A stretch of 64,000 bases of DNA from Hymenolepis diminuta (lineage: Eukaryota > Platyhelminthes > Cestoda > Cyclophyllidea > Hymenolepididae). Shown in pieces: positions 38,801 through 48,749 of the stretch. Where the stretch lies: NCBI GenBank assembly GCA_900708905.1, contig CAADRB010000036.1, forward strand, positions 1 through 64,000, given 5' to 3'. A model generated the notes under the pieces. The model saw nothing but the letters and a program-made list of their open reading frames with translations. It had not been told where the DNA came from and did not search any database. The position numbers were made by a program, and so were the translations under genes. The first letter of the stretch is position 1, and each line of letters starts with the position of its first letter.

Positions 38801-39749
38801 ATTAGGATTTGGGATATTCACAGTACTAAGCTATTTACTGTATCAATCCGAATGTACCCGAAGTTCAAAGTTGACATACTATTGTAGTAAGTACATAGTT
38901 TTAGTAGAAAGTTCATAAACAGAAAAGGGGTGTCTAAGATATACCGACTATTAAGATGAGGTACAAAACAGAAAGTGTGTTTCAATACAAATAAACAAGT
39001 ATGACATAATGAAATGTCTGTCAGCTAACGTCCGATGAGATGGTTAGGTAGTTCATTTAATTCATGAAGTCGTCTTTTATGTAATATTTACAGCTTTTGA
39101 AAGTAAATTATTAGTCCCAAGATTTCAGTTTAGAAGAGGCTGTTAGTGCATTTGGTCTATGGGATTCAGAACTTTATTCACCAATTAAATACAACTGAAA
39201 ATTATAATGCATAATATTTTGAAAATATATTATATGTTAAGTTCACCGGCCTTCAACCAACAGATTCAATTATCTCACCTCGAAAAAAGAATAGGAGCAC
39301 AAATTAACGTAAAGACAAAAACAATTTCGAGTTAACCCTCCTGTTTGAAAAAATCTTCCCCCTTTTATTTAGAATCACAAAGTACTCATTTCTTTTACAA
39401 TTTCTTATTACAGTTTAAATACATTTACAAAACTTATTAGTATTCGGCTTTGAAATAAGTTTTTAAAAATTATAATATGAGACTAAATAACCGAATCAAA
39501 TTAAATTAAGGAGCACAAATAACCAATTAGTTTTACATAATGAAACGAAACTTAAAACAGACTATATGAAATCAGAATGATGGTTCTGAAGGTCACTCCT
39601 CTTTCAAATATGCAGAAATTCATTTCCATAGATGATAAACATCGATAGGTAGAGTAAGAGCTGAAAATGGTAAAGTATGGATGAAAAGTGCATTAAGAAA
39701 GAGTGAACATTTTCGATTATTTTTAATTACATTTAGTAACTCTTCCATA
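35873..39749. other. Intergenic region with R1 copy 4
   Basis: No supportable gene. Besides R1 copy 4, a short near-duplicate of about 45 bases occurs at 36373-36410 and 39203-39245 (core ATAATGCATAATATTTTGAA and TATGTTAAGTTCA). The 91-codon open frame at 37078-37353 has no recognisable motif. Confidence 0.5.
37550..38055 (+). repeat. Dispersed repeat R1, copy 4
   Basis: Same orientation and structure as copy 2: AAGCAGAAGACCAAGAATTG, AGACCGGAATGTATTGGGCA, purine-rich stretch, GAGGACACACGATGTTTATC, ATGCTTGAGATCACAGGA, and the AATTTTGGAGA to GGAATCATCCTTCA end. Non-coding. Confidence 0.7.
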
Positions 39750-40310
39750 GGGGAAAGGCCTTTTAGTAGATATTGTCTCACGCAAATAATTGACCATCTG
39801 CACTGCTTCTTTTGACTGACAAACCGGACACTCTCTGTGTTTTCAAGAGAGTTGCAGTTTTGACATATAAGCCTTCCCGATCTATCCAGTGAGTCCGAAT
39901 TCTAGTCATTAATACAGGCCTCAAATTTGCAATAGAAATTATAGGGAATTTGGGGGGTGTTATCACCCTATCTTGCGTCGATATCTGGATGGAGACCTGG
40001 ATGTAACTTAGGGAACTGTCCGTTTACAAGAATTTTTATGGTATATGGAAATGTCAGTAAACTGACAACCAATATTTGGATTGCTGGAATGATTGATTAA
40101 TGAGATGGTTGGATAAACAGAGGTACCAAACTTTTCCTCCTCTGAACTAACGGCCCTGGTTATAGTTTCAGATATTCCAAAAGAGTTTATAAATGATGCT
40201 TTAGTATGGCATAGAATGCGCGTTAAAGTCCTTATTGCTGGAGTAATATCAGGATGGATTGAGGAGGACGGATCAACGTAGAAAAGATCTAATTCGTCGA
40301 AACAATTCAT
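39750..40310 (-). pseudogene. SMYD4-like SET-domain fragment, degenerate
   Basis: One segment (40310-40063) encodes a run ending PTISLINHSSNPNIGCQ, the SET-domain core of SMYD lysine methyltransferases, preceded by a helix like the SMYD4 LLRHMLQL region. Canonical NHSC is NHSS here, removing a cysteine that in SMYD3 (C208) helps bind the post-SET zinc. A second segment (39901-39778) reads ICQNCNSLEN and, in another frame, ECPVCQSKEAVQ, so a CxxC plus CxxC zinc site is split by a frameshift. The expected strand between them (x-I-x-x-G-E-E-L) is absent on this strand; a similar piece sits at 41227-41402 in opposite orientation. Together this suggests a broken gene, though an assembly error is possible. 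No MYND finger was found. Confidence 0.5.
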
Positions 40311-41226
40311 TGGATATCCACCAAGTTGAAAAACGATAAATCACAAATAAATAAATGAATGGAAAAGAGATTAAGCAAGGAGGGAATTTGTTCAAGAATG
40401 TTGAGGACTGCGGTTAAATGGATGAATACTAATATACTAACCAAAAAGATCTTTCTGAGAGAACTTTTCGCTCAAATACAAGGGCTTAGACTTAAACATT
40501 TGGTAAATGTTAGCAAGAACGAAAATACAATATCCTGACTATTATTTGTGTTCCTAAATAATAAGAATAGAAAATGTAAGGCTTCTCACACAAATAGTTT
40601 AATTACAAAATCTTACATAATAAAACAATGGAATGGGAATATGAAGAAACTCAGAATGCATTTCGACGCCAGTCAGGATCATTCCTCTTTCTAAATATAT
40701 GATACCAAGATCTACCAACTGATTTCTAATAATTGCCCTGGTCCTCCAGTAAATTATAAATGTTCAGTCTAAATATTACAAAGATAAAAAGGCGATTGAT
40801 GAGGCTTGAGCCTATTTCAGTTACTCCGTCTACGACTCGAGCAAAGCTGCCTTTCCTCTTCTATACAATTTTTATACTATCATCTATGGCAAAGTAGACA
40901 ATAATCAATTGAAGGTTGAATGTTTAAGTGTTGGTAACCGTGGCAGAAATCTCGTTTTGCTCAACTGCAAAAGCGCGGTCTTAATCTCTGCATGCGACTT
41001 CACACGAATAGTAATATAATTGAAGAACTATTATTATATTAGCAATCAAAATAGGAAGGTTTAAGGTGTTTCGAACGAAGATTTAACTTAAATTTAGGGA
41101 CAATTCAATTCAGGCATTCAGAGAAAGAGAATGTAATTTATTTATTACGTATTACAAAGTCAAATTTAAATTATGCATATTGAACGCAAATCACAATTCA
41201 AAAGTGTCAGAAAACGGAAATCGTTA

Positions 41227-41402
41227 GTATGGTTGTTCTGTGTTGTCAATTCATTCCAGCTGGAGAGGCACTAACAGTTTATCAGGAAAGCAATAGCAAT
41301 CTATCAACTCGCAGACTTTGTCCCTCAAATTTTGAAGAAATTAAACCCAAGTCCAGTACATATAGTCAACTAATAAACAATTCTACATTCCGATGCGTAG
41401 AA
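41227..41402 (+). pseudogene. Inverted SMYD-like SET exon fragment
   Basis: An exon-like open segment between a TTAG acceptor and a GTAAGT donor reads VVLCCQFIPAGEALTVYQ. This fits the SET-domain pattern I-x-x-G-E-x-L-x-x-x-Y, the strand that normally follows NHSC-x-PN in SMYD proteins. The remaining 40 residues are not recognisable. It lies about 0.9 kb from the minus-strand SMYD4-like fragment but on the opposite strand, so the two cannot be one intact gene. Confidence 0.35.
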
Positions 41403-42108
41403 CGTAAGTAGTTAAAATAAAAATCCGAATTCCACTAACCGAAGCGTCCTTGCATCCCCCTCCCACACCCATTTCCTGAAACTATAAATCATATTACTCA
41501 TATATCCTATTATCTTATTAATTAGAATTCAGGATAGGCGACTAAGTTAGGCACCTCTCAACATAACGGTAAAATTTAGAGCACTTAAGCAGTTATGTAA
41601 TTTTTAATTATCTTCTTTAATTGGAATTCCTCACATTGAATTACCCTTTTAACTATTCCAACGGTGTTTGCTAATTGAACACCTATGAACACTAAGGTGC
41701 TGACCTACCTCTGGCGATTCAAATTCCAAAACATATATCCTCCCGTCTCTTCTCTCCAACTACTGCAACCGTGTTCATGGTTAGATTCTCTCACCCTGCA
41801 ACTTCTCATACCATTTCCTCTCTATGACACCTGATCTACCTTCTGATTTTATAGTTCTCTCTCACTGCGATAAGCAAATAATTGATATAAACTTGGACCA
41901 TTTTAAGTTAGCAAAATTAATTTGAAATCACTCAACGAAAACTTGCATTTGAATTTACTTTAAGGACTTGAAATGAAATGAAAATGAGATGTATGCATTA
42001 AAAAGCAATTATTGGCAAAAATATTGTTAACATAATAAAAACATTATAATGATGGATAAAAAGTTTATAAATCTTAAATCCCTTTTTTAACAGTTAGTGA
42101 TAAAATAA

Positions 42109-42437
42109 ATGGAAACTGACTCCTCATGGTTGCAGCACTACCGTTCATAGTGTCTTGTGGCTAATTATAATCACGAAAGCTTACTTGAAGCATCTTCAAA
42201 GGATTTTACTTGATTTTTGTACTACAATTTTATACTCCGATAGATATATCTTAAATTCCTTGGAATGGAAGGATGGGAGTTTGGAGATCGTGTTCGACTT
42301 TTTTGGGGCAAGTATCAGAAACATAAAAGGTATATTATTTCGTGGCTAAGACGAAATCCACCTTTAGTGTCTAGATATATACAATGCGTGAGGAAGATTT
42401 TATCGCCTAAGATGTTCCATTCAATGGAATAATTTTG
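42109..42437 (+). pseudogene. Zinc finger-KOW paralog C, degenerate
   Basis: Translated piecewise, this segment matches paralog A end to end. It starts with an ATG and SSWLQHYRS-stop-C, aligned to PSWLQPYCSWC: the first zinc cysteine is now arginine and the tryptophan codon is TAG. A second frame gives LKHLQRILLDF to SDRYILNSLEW (A: MKHLQSRLHDF to YDRNQIHPLGW). A third gives GDRVRLFWGKYQ (A: GDHVRIHWGRYH). A final frame gives VAKTKSTFSV-stop-IYTMREE (A: VNRTKSTLDIYIYSMNEE) followed by IA-stop-DVPF. With at least three stops and several frameshifts it cannot encode the protein. A CAG acceptor-like site remains 15 nt before the ATG, so it arose by DNA duplication rather than from a trans-spliced mRNA. 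It is nearer to A than to B. Confidence 0.8.
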
Positions 42438-45336
42438 TTAATCGTCAGATTGTCTTTCTGGAAGATTTAATGGACTGCAGTCCTTGAATTTACATTAATT
42501 TCATTTCTATTATACTTATCCAATAAATATTCTTTTGCTATATGCAGTAATAGACTGGGAAATTTATTTGTAGGAATTATCGTTTCCAGTTCTTTGACAC
42601 GATCAGAATTTCCTTCTATAGTCCGTTGTTGCCTTTAATTTGTTTAGTGTGTTATTAGCATACATATTTACAGTTTGATCTTAGGAAATTTCGTGAACTT
42701 GACGACCAATAAATATAAAGAGTGGTTGATCGAGTTGACCTTAAAAAGTCATAATATCATAGAAGTTACAATTAATTTAATTTCAAGAAAAATTTTAGTA
42801 GTTAGCATTACTTCTTTTGGGGATTTGGGTTTAGGACTGGAGGAGAGTAGGGAGTTTTAATTACAAAATATAAATTGCACGAAGCATTTAACCGTATATG
42901 TATGACATCTATTGAGGTCACGTAGTCCGAAGATGGGGTAGTCGATTTGGAAAAGGACATTTCGTCAAGATATTTGGAACATGGGGAACAGGAGGAGAAA
43001 CTGCCTTAACGGAATCAGAAATAGGACATACAGGTGAGGATGAGGTTGCCACGGGTTATTATAGTTCAGAATACCCCAGTTAGTTCATACTTCTTGGCAA
43101 AGGTAGCTAAAAAGGACATAATTATATTATATTTTATTTATTTATATAGCTAATTATATTATTTTATTATAGTTAGAGCTAAAAAACTTTAAAATTAATC
43201 CATATCGTTTTTTTTAAATTTTACTCTATGAGTTATTTTATAATAATTGTATACGGCGTACTATTTAGACAAACAAATCTAGGGATTCAAAATTTTAAAA
43301 ATGATGAGGGAGATTTGCTCCACTGGATACGCGATTTCTACTTCTTCACAACTCAATTGTGAAAAATATGGTCTGTAATTTTTTGCTGATTTTACAAAAG
43401 CCTTTTGAAGAGACTTTCGTTGAAATTAATGTCATTAGCACAAGTGACAATCTGAAAAGCGCCGTTTCAATCATTTTTATCTTCTATAAGACTTAGAGAA
43501 CTCAGAACTTGGAATTCGATGTTGCTGGCCATTGTTAGAGTGGTCAACCTGTTCATATCGCATTGGCACTGCCTTATTTTTCCATGCAAAGATTTAAATA
43601 CTATCGATAACTTCAATCTCTCCTGTTTTAATCCCAGGAGAGGTTGTATATAGAGTTATATATATAGAGTTGCAAGCTTCAAGAGATGGAAATCAATATT
43701 ATTGGCTCTTTTAGCCATAACAGTCCGGTCAAACTGAAGACTTTCTTAGAGTCTTGATTTTCATGTCTTTTCATGAACCTTCCTTTGATTCTTATAAGTA
43801 TCTGATGACTCGATTGGAGTTTTGGGGTAAAAGAATAAGGAAGACTAACCAAACTAAATCACTTGTTAGGCCTTATTCATCGATGCTAGGCGGCGGTAAT
43901 TCCTAGAGAAATCTACTCTTCGAACCTCATGACTCTGTGAGAGTCTAATCTTGCTTAGGCTACTTGAGGAAGTTTCCCAATTCCCATAGGGTCTTCTAGA
44001 AACAATTGGAAATCTGTATCTTACATTGAAAAGTGATGTAGTATCTCTTCAGTATTTTTACAGTATCTTGACAGTAGTTCAACAGGTTCATTGAATATTA
44101 GGTCTGTCAATTTTTTGAGTGAGATCGAATTCTTAACCCTCAACTACTCGATTTTACCCTATTTTCGTAATAGGATATGAACTTTTTTTAGCATCAAAGA
44201 CATTTTTCATCTGTGTCCCCATATTTCTGGAACTACTTTGCGAAATTGCAGCCATTTTCAGCATTATAATCGTAACTGTCGATTTATTGAGGTGTGTTAC
44301 TGCTACTTGCTTGATCTGAGATGTGTCAAACAGGATGAGTTGTAGGAACATCTTCTCCGTCAGTGTCTATCAGTTTTGATTAAGCCTTCTCAAAGTTTTC
44401 TTGATGTTAGTAGGGAAGAACTTGGATTTTTTCGGAAAGGGTGGACAGTGCTGGGTTGATTAATGAACTTGTTGATTGTTTTTTTTTGTTATTTTAATGG
44501 TTACTGTCTTGAGCTATTTTAGACTGCGACGCCAAAAACTGTTATAATGCGTGGTCACGGTGTCGTAACGTTTTGATCACTTCCATTGTCATACTACACT
44601 TGCTCAGACCCTAGAGAGAGGGAGACTATTTAAACTAGACTACTGATATTTACTGACTGAATCATGAGACTATTTATACATTTGATATGAGGTTTGCCCC
44701 AAAAGTTATTGGCTGGAGAGGATTGAACACATCATCGGACTTGGTAGAATATAACCAGTCAGACAGTGGACCAAACGATGGATGGTGGTTAACCTCGCCA
44801 TGCCGTGACCTTCCATAGTAATCACGTAGAAGTGACATAACTATGACGTGCAATTACACTTCTGGAGCACGATTAAATAATCTTTCGCACTCTTATCATT
44901 AATCTCGCAGCATTTAGGAAGGTTTTAAGTTTGTAGTTATCAGACATCCGCTACGATCTCCAAGCGGATATTCCAGTCCTGGGAAGGAAAAAAACAAGTT
45001 CCATCTATAAAAATGCTTATTGTTCCGTGAAAAGCCCATATCCCATGATTATGACAATTTTGAGGTTCTTGGGATTTTGGTGTTTTACCAATTCAAATTT
45101 GTAAAAAGTTCCTGTCATATCTGTGATGGTAGTAATGTATTAATCATTATAATTCAAACGTTAACGGTTAGGAGGACCAACATTTTTATCTTGACAAATG
45201 TTAAATGTTAATTAGCTCTATCTGATTTTCCCACGACCTCTTGCTCTTTGATAAAAAATAAATGATAGGAAAACAAATAACAATAGAAACCACTATTTAT
45301 TTCAATTTTGATAAATTTAGCCAGTATATTTGTTGA
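42438..45336. other. Intergenic region, no gene seen
   Basis: AT-rich sequence with scattered open frames below 66 codons and no recognisable motif. An A/T-only stretch lies around 43120-43170. Confidence 0.45.
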
Positions 45337-45723
45337 TTAAAATAAGATTCCATTACTACGTTTGCACACAGCATAAAACGGAATGCTTTCAGCAATGATA
45401 ACGTCATTAGATGTGGAGTAAATGTAGACATCGAAGGTGAATTTTATTTCATTCACCAACAATACCTGTCCCACTTGATTACGATATTTGCCGCTCCATA
45501 TGTAGACGTAATCTCCTACCTTGGGCATAGGCCATCCATAGGGATTTAGTCCATTCCTATCATTTTGTAAGAGTGATACCCGCCGTTCATGTGATCTGGA
45601 TTTCAAATGAGTCAAGTAATTCCTCATGTTTGCATACTTGATCCTACACCATGAACAGTAGGGATGTAACCAACGAGGATCCCTGTCTTCCTCATCAGAC
45701 GATGACTTACAATATATATCCAT
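45337..45723 (-). CDS. Zinc finger-KOW protein, paralog B
   Basis: Single-exon frame of 128 residues, paralogous to 25062-25445. The acidic N-terminus (SSSDEEDRD) differs in sequence but not in length. The zinc finger C23, C26, H39, H45 has identical spacing (C-x2-C-x12-H-x5-H). The linker DRNGLNPYGWPMPKVGD leads into a KOW-like segment GDYVYIWSGKYRNQVGQV, and IPFYAV recurs near the end. I count 47 identities over residues 16-103, with only one single-residue length change near 106. Its ATG follows a TAG acceptor-like site by 13 nt with the same GTGG context as A. Function unknown; a nucleic-acid or ribonucleoprotein role is an inference from the two modules. Confidence 0.8.
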   Translation of the reverse strand: MDIYCKSSSDEEDRDPRWLHPYCSWCRIKYANMRNYLTHLKSRSHERRVSLLQNDRNGLNPYGWPMPKVGDYVYIWSGKYRNQVGQVLLVNEIKFTFDVYIYSTSNDVIIAESIPFYAVCKRSNGILF

Positions 45724-47439
45724 CCTTTTGTTCCACCTAATTGATAAGAAACGAGTACGTGGGTCCTAAAGATTAATTCTAATAACGACATTGTCTAACC
45801 TGTAATAAAGAAGTGTCCAAGTATTCCTAAAATATAAATTAAAATTATCGTAGTTGAGTACTAAGCTTAACAGTAACTATTAGTCTATATATAATATTCT
45901 TCACGTGTAAAATGAATCCAGATATAAACAAAATTCGTTTAAATATGTATTGATTCCACATTTATAATGAACTTTAATTAGCTTCACAATGCTAACCGAA
46001 TTATAACTGGTCACAGAAAGCATACGAGTGCATTGTCAAATCATCCGGTCTATCGCTTTATTTGTTGTTCACAATCTAATTCAATGAAAATATTGTAATC
46101 AGTCAGAATGGTTCTAAAAATATCTGTATGCATTTTGAAACACAATTACATCGGTTTTTATTATTGCTGATTATTGTGAAAGCAAATCACAAAAGAAACG
46201 AGTTTAGTAGGCGATGAAGTGTGCAACCTATTGGGAACTACGTACAATACCATAGAAGGCCCCAGAGAGAACATCTCTGCCTTAGTTCACAAAGTTTTAT
46301 ATTCTCTCCATTGTAACTATTTAAACAAACAAACTGTGCACCTTTGAAGACAAATTGCCATGTCTCCGAGTGGCCGTGAGAGCCCACAAATGCAAATTTT
46401 ATTTGATAAGTATCAAATAAAGATTACCTAAATAGTAAAATTGGAAAAAAATACATAAAAGGATTTATTAGATTGTTCGACTAATTTGTTAACATTGTCA
46501 GTAAATAGCTTTATGGCATTCCTAACTAAAGTTCGACGTATTTTTATTATTTTTTGATGCATAAGCGTTGCTTAAATGGAAAAATATAAGTAAAAAAGAA
46601 TGGCTGAATTGTTAATAAATATAAAATTCGTTTAAAACAAAAAAGATTAATTCCTTTCAGTGTAGTATTTCAATAATCACTTCTTTCTTAAATTACTCCA
46701 ATGTCACCTTTTCAATAATCGTCGGATTTTACAAATACCATGATAATTATGTTAACTCATTTATTAAATGTGCCCTATTTTAACAGACAAATTTTTGCAC
46801 AATTATGAGTTGAAGAGTCAATATCTACATTTGTTTTTATATGGCACACAAACAGCTTATGAGGCTCCGCTAACTTAAAACTTAGTCCAACTCTTATCTC
46901 TGAGATATTAATCTGCTGACTGCTGAATATTATGTAAGACCATTCCGCCTTCTCAACATTTGAAAGAAAATTAATCGAGATAGCAAAACGGAGCATCATG
47001 ACTGAAGAGCCGGCCAATAAGTACTGAGCATCGTAGACGTGTGTTTGCTAAAATGCGAATATCAAAACATGAACTGCTTGTTCGGCAAATATTGTTTAAC
47101 TCAAGTCCTAAAATCCAATGTAGTAAAACTCTTTGATACCTGGACGTTGCTCTCAGCGTCGTTTTGACCCCCTCCCCTTTACCAATCGTCGGATTTTCTG
47201 CCAACAGATTTCACTTGCTTCCCATATAATTTGTTGTATTACTATTGGGAATAATATTATAAAACAATGGGCCTAACATTAAGTTCAGTTACTGAAATGC
47301 AATTGTGATGTTCACACATTTGGATTTTGAACATAGTGTAACATTTTGGTCTACCCTATTACTCCGGCGTCTGCATTTTTCTTTTCACAGTTCTAACTCC
47401 ACCTCATATTATACTCAAGGCTGAGAGAAGGCTGAAGAA

Positions 47440-47930
47440 GGAATCCTCATGCGGTTCCAAAATTTTCATCTATGTCATCACTAATCACTGACACTTAATT
47501 ATTTCGGCTTCACAGTGGTGCTTGAAGTGGTTGAAACTACTTCAACCTCAGACTTCTCGTGGATAACCATCGTGTGTCCTTAAGTGGTTTATTTTAATTA
47601 TTGGAATAAGCTCACTAAGTGGTTCTTGAATGAGAGTTGCAGGGGTTTAACTTTCCCTTGGCGACGTTCGGAACCACTCTACCTTTTCAAACTTCTCCAC
47701 CTCTATGAGACTACATGAAGCTTTTTACACCATACACACAGTGAGGAGTGGAAATACGTATGCATATGCTTGTCAATTATCACTTCCCTCTCGTATCCTC
47801 TATTCCTTATCTCTCTCTTTCCCTCTTGAATCCTTCATTGTGGTTCTTTTAATGCATTTTGGTCTAATCAGCTCCCGGTGTTCTGCTCCAAAACTGCTGT
47901 TAGCTCTTTCTCAAACATCTCCACCGTCAG
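47440..47930 (-). repeat. Dispersed repeat R1, copy 5
   Basis: Inverted copy close to copy 3. The reverse complement carries GAGCTGATTAGACCAAAATG, a purine-rich GAGAGAGATAAGGAATAGAG stretch, GTGTATGGTGTAAAAAGC, GGACACACGATGGTTATCCA and AGTGATTAGTGATGACATAG. Copies 3 and 5 look like one subfamily, 2 and 4 another. Confidence 0.7.
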
Positions 47931-48352
47931 TCTGAGAACACAATATCGATGCTCATCTACGAACACCGGTGATCTCGATGTCGGTAGGTTAGACCGAATA
48001 CTTGAACAAATTTTTGATAGAATGAATAGATGTCACTTGAATTTCACTGTCTAAACCCCTCAAATTAATCATCTTGAAACTTGCATCAATTTTCACCATC
48101 AATGTAGCTTATGCTAGCAATATTTTAATCACTCAAAAATCTTCCAAAAGTTCCAATCAAGGGGTAACACCTATAAAATAGAAATGGGAGGGCTATTATC
48201 ACAAGGGGTTTATTATTTTTTTTAATTCTGCAGGTGCTAAGTTTTCCTCTTTATAATACACTGGAATGTGTATTATGCCAAAATGTCCTGAAGATCAGTT
48301 TTCTTTATAGGACCAAAGGTATATGGGTGAATTCATATCTCTTATATTACAG

Positions 48353-48448
48353 CTAAGAGTGTGTGGAGTTGACAAGCAAGGGTATATTAAACTTAACAGA
48401 GCTCGCTTATGGCAGATTTTTGTGAATTCGCTGTCTATAAATAAAAAG
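48353..48448 (+). other. Isolated exon-like segment, S1-like
   Basis: A 96-nt open segment lies between a strong acceptor (CTTATATTACAG) and a GTTAG donor and reads LRVCGVDKQGYIKLNRARLW. The V-D-x-x-G-x-I-K-L-x-R pattern resembles the last strands of an S1 RNA-binding domain. No partner exon was found, so this may be chance or a fragment. Confidence 0.2.
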
Positions 48449-48749
48449 GTTAGATAATTTGAGTACCTTCAAAGTAAACATGTATTTATATCACGACATA
48501 AACATTAATTTAATAGTGACATATTTAATGCCTGCACTTTTATCAATTCCACCTAAATGGAAAGTCGGAAAGAGTTAGCCTACTCTCTTAAGCTAAAATC
48601 AGCACCACCAAAAATAAAGCGGATATCTCAATAGCGAGAAATAAAACAGAATTGGAGATTTACAAATTCTCGATGTTAACACCACTACGAACAAAGGTTG
48701 GGAATCGATAGAGGAAAACCAACCTCAAAAAGGGGAGGGGTAAGAAAGC

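Larger units (their letters stand above)
45724..48749. other. Intergenic region with R1 copy 5
   Basis: No supportable complete gene. Contains R1 copy 5 and one isolated exon-like segment at 48353-48448 (listed separately). Confidence 0.5.
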
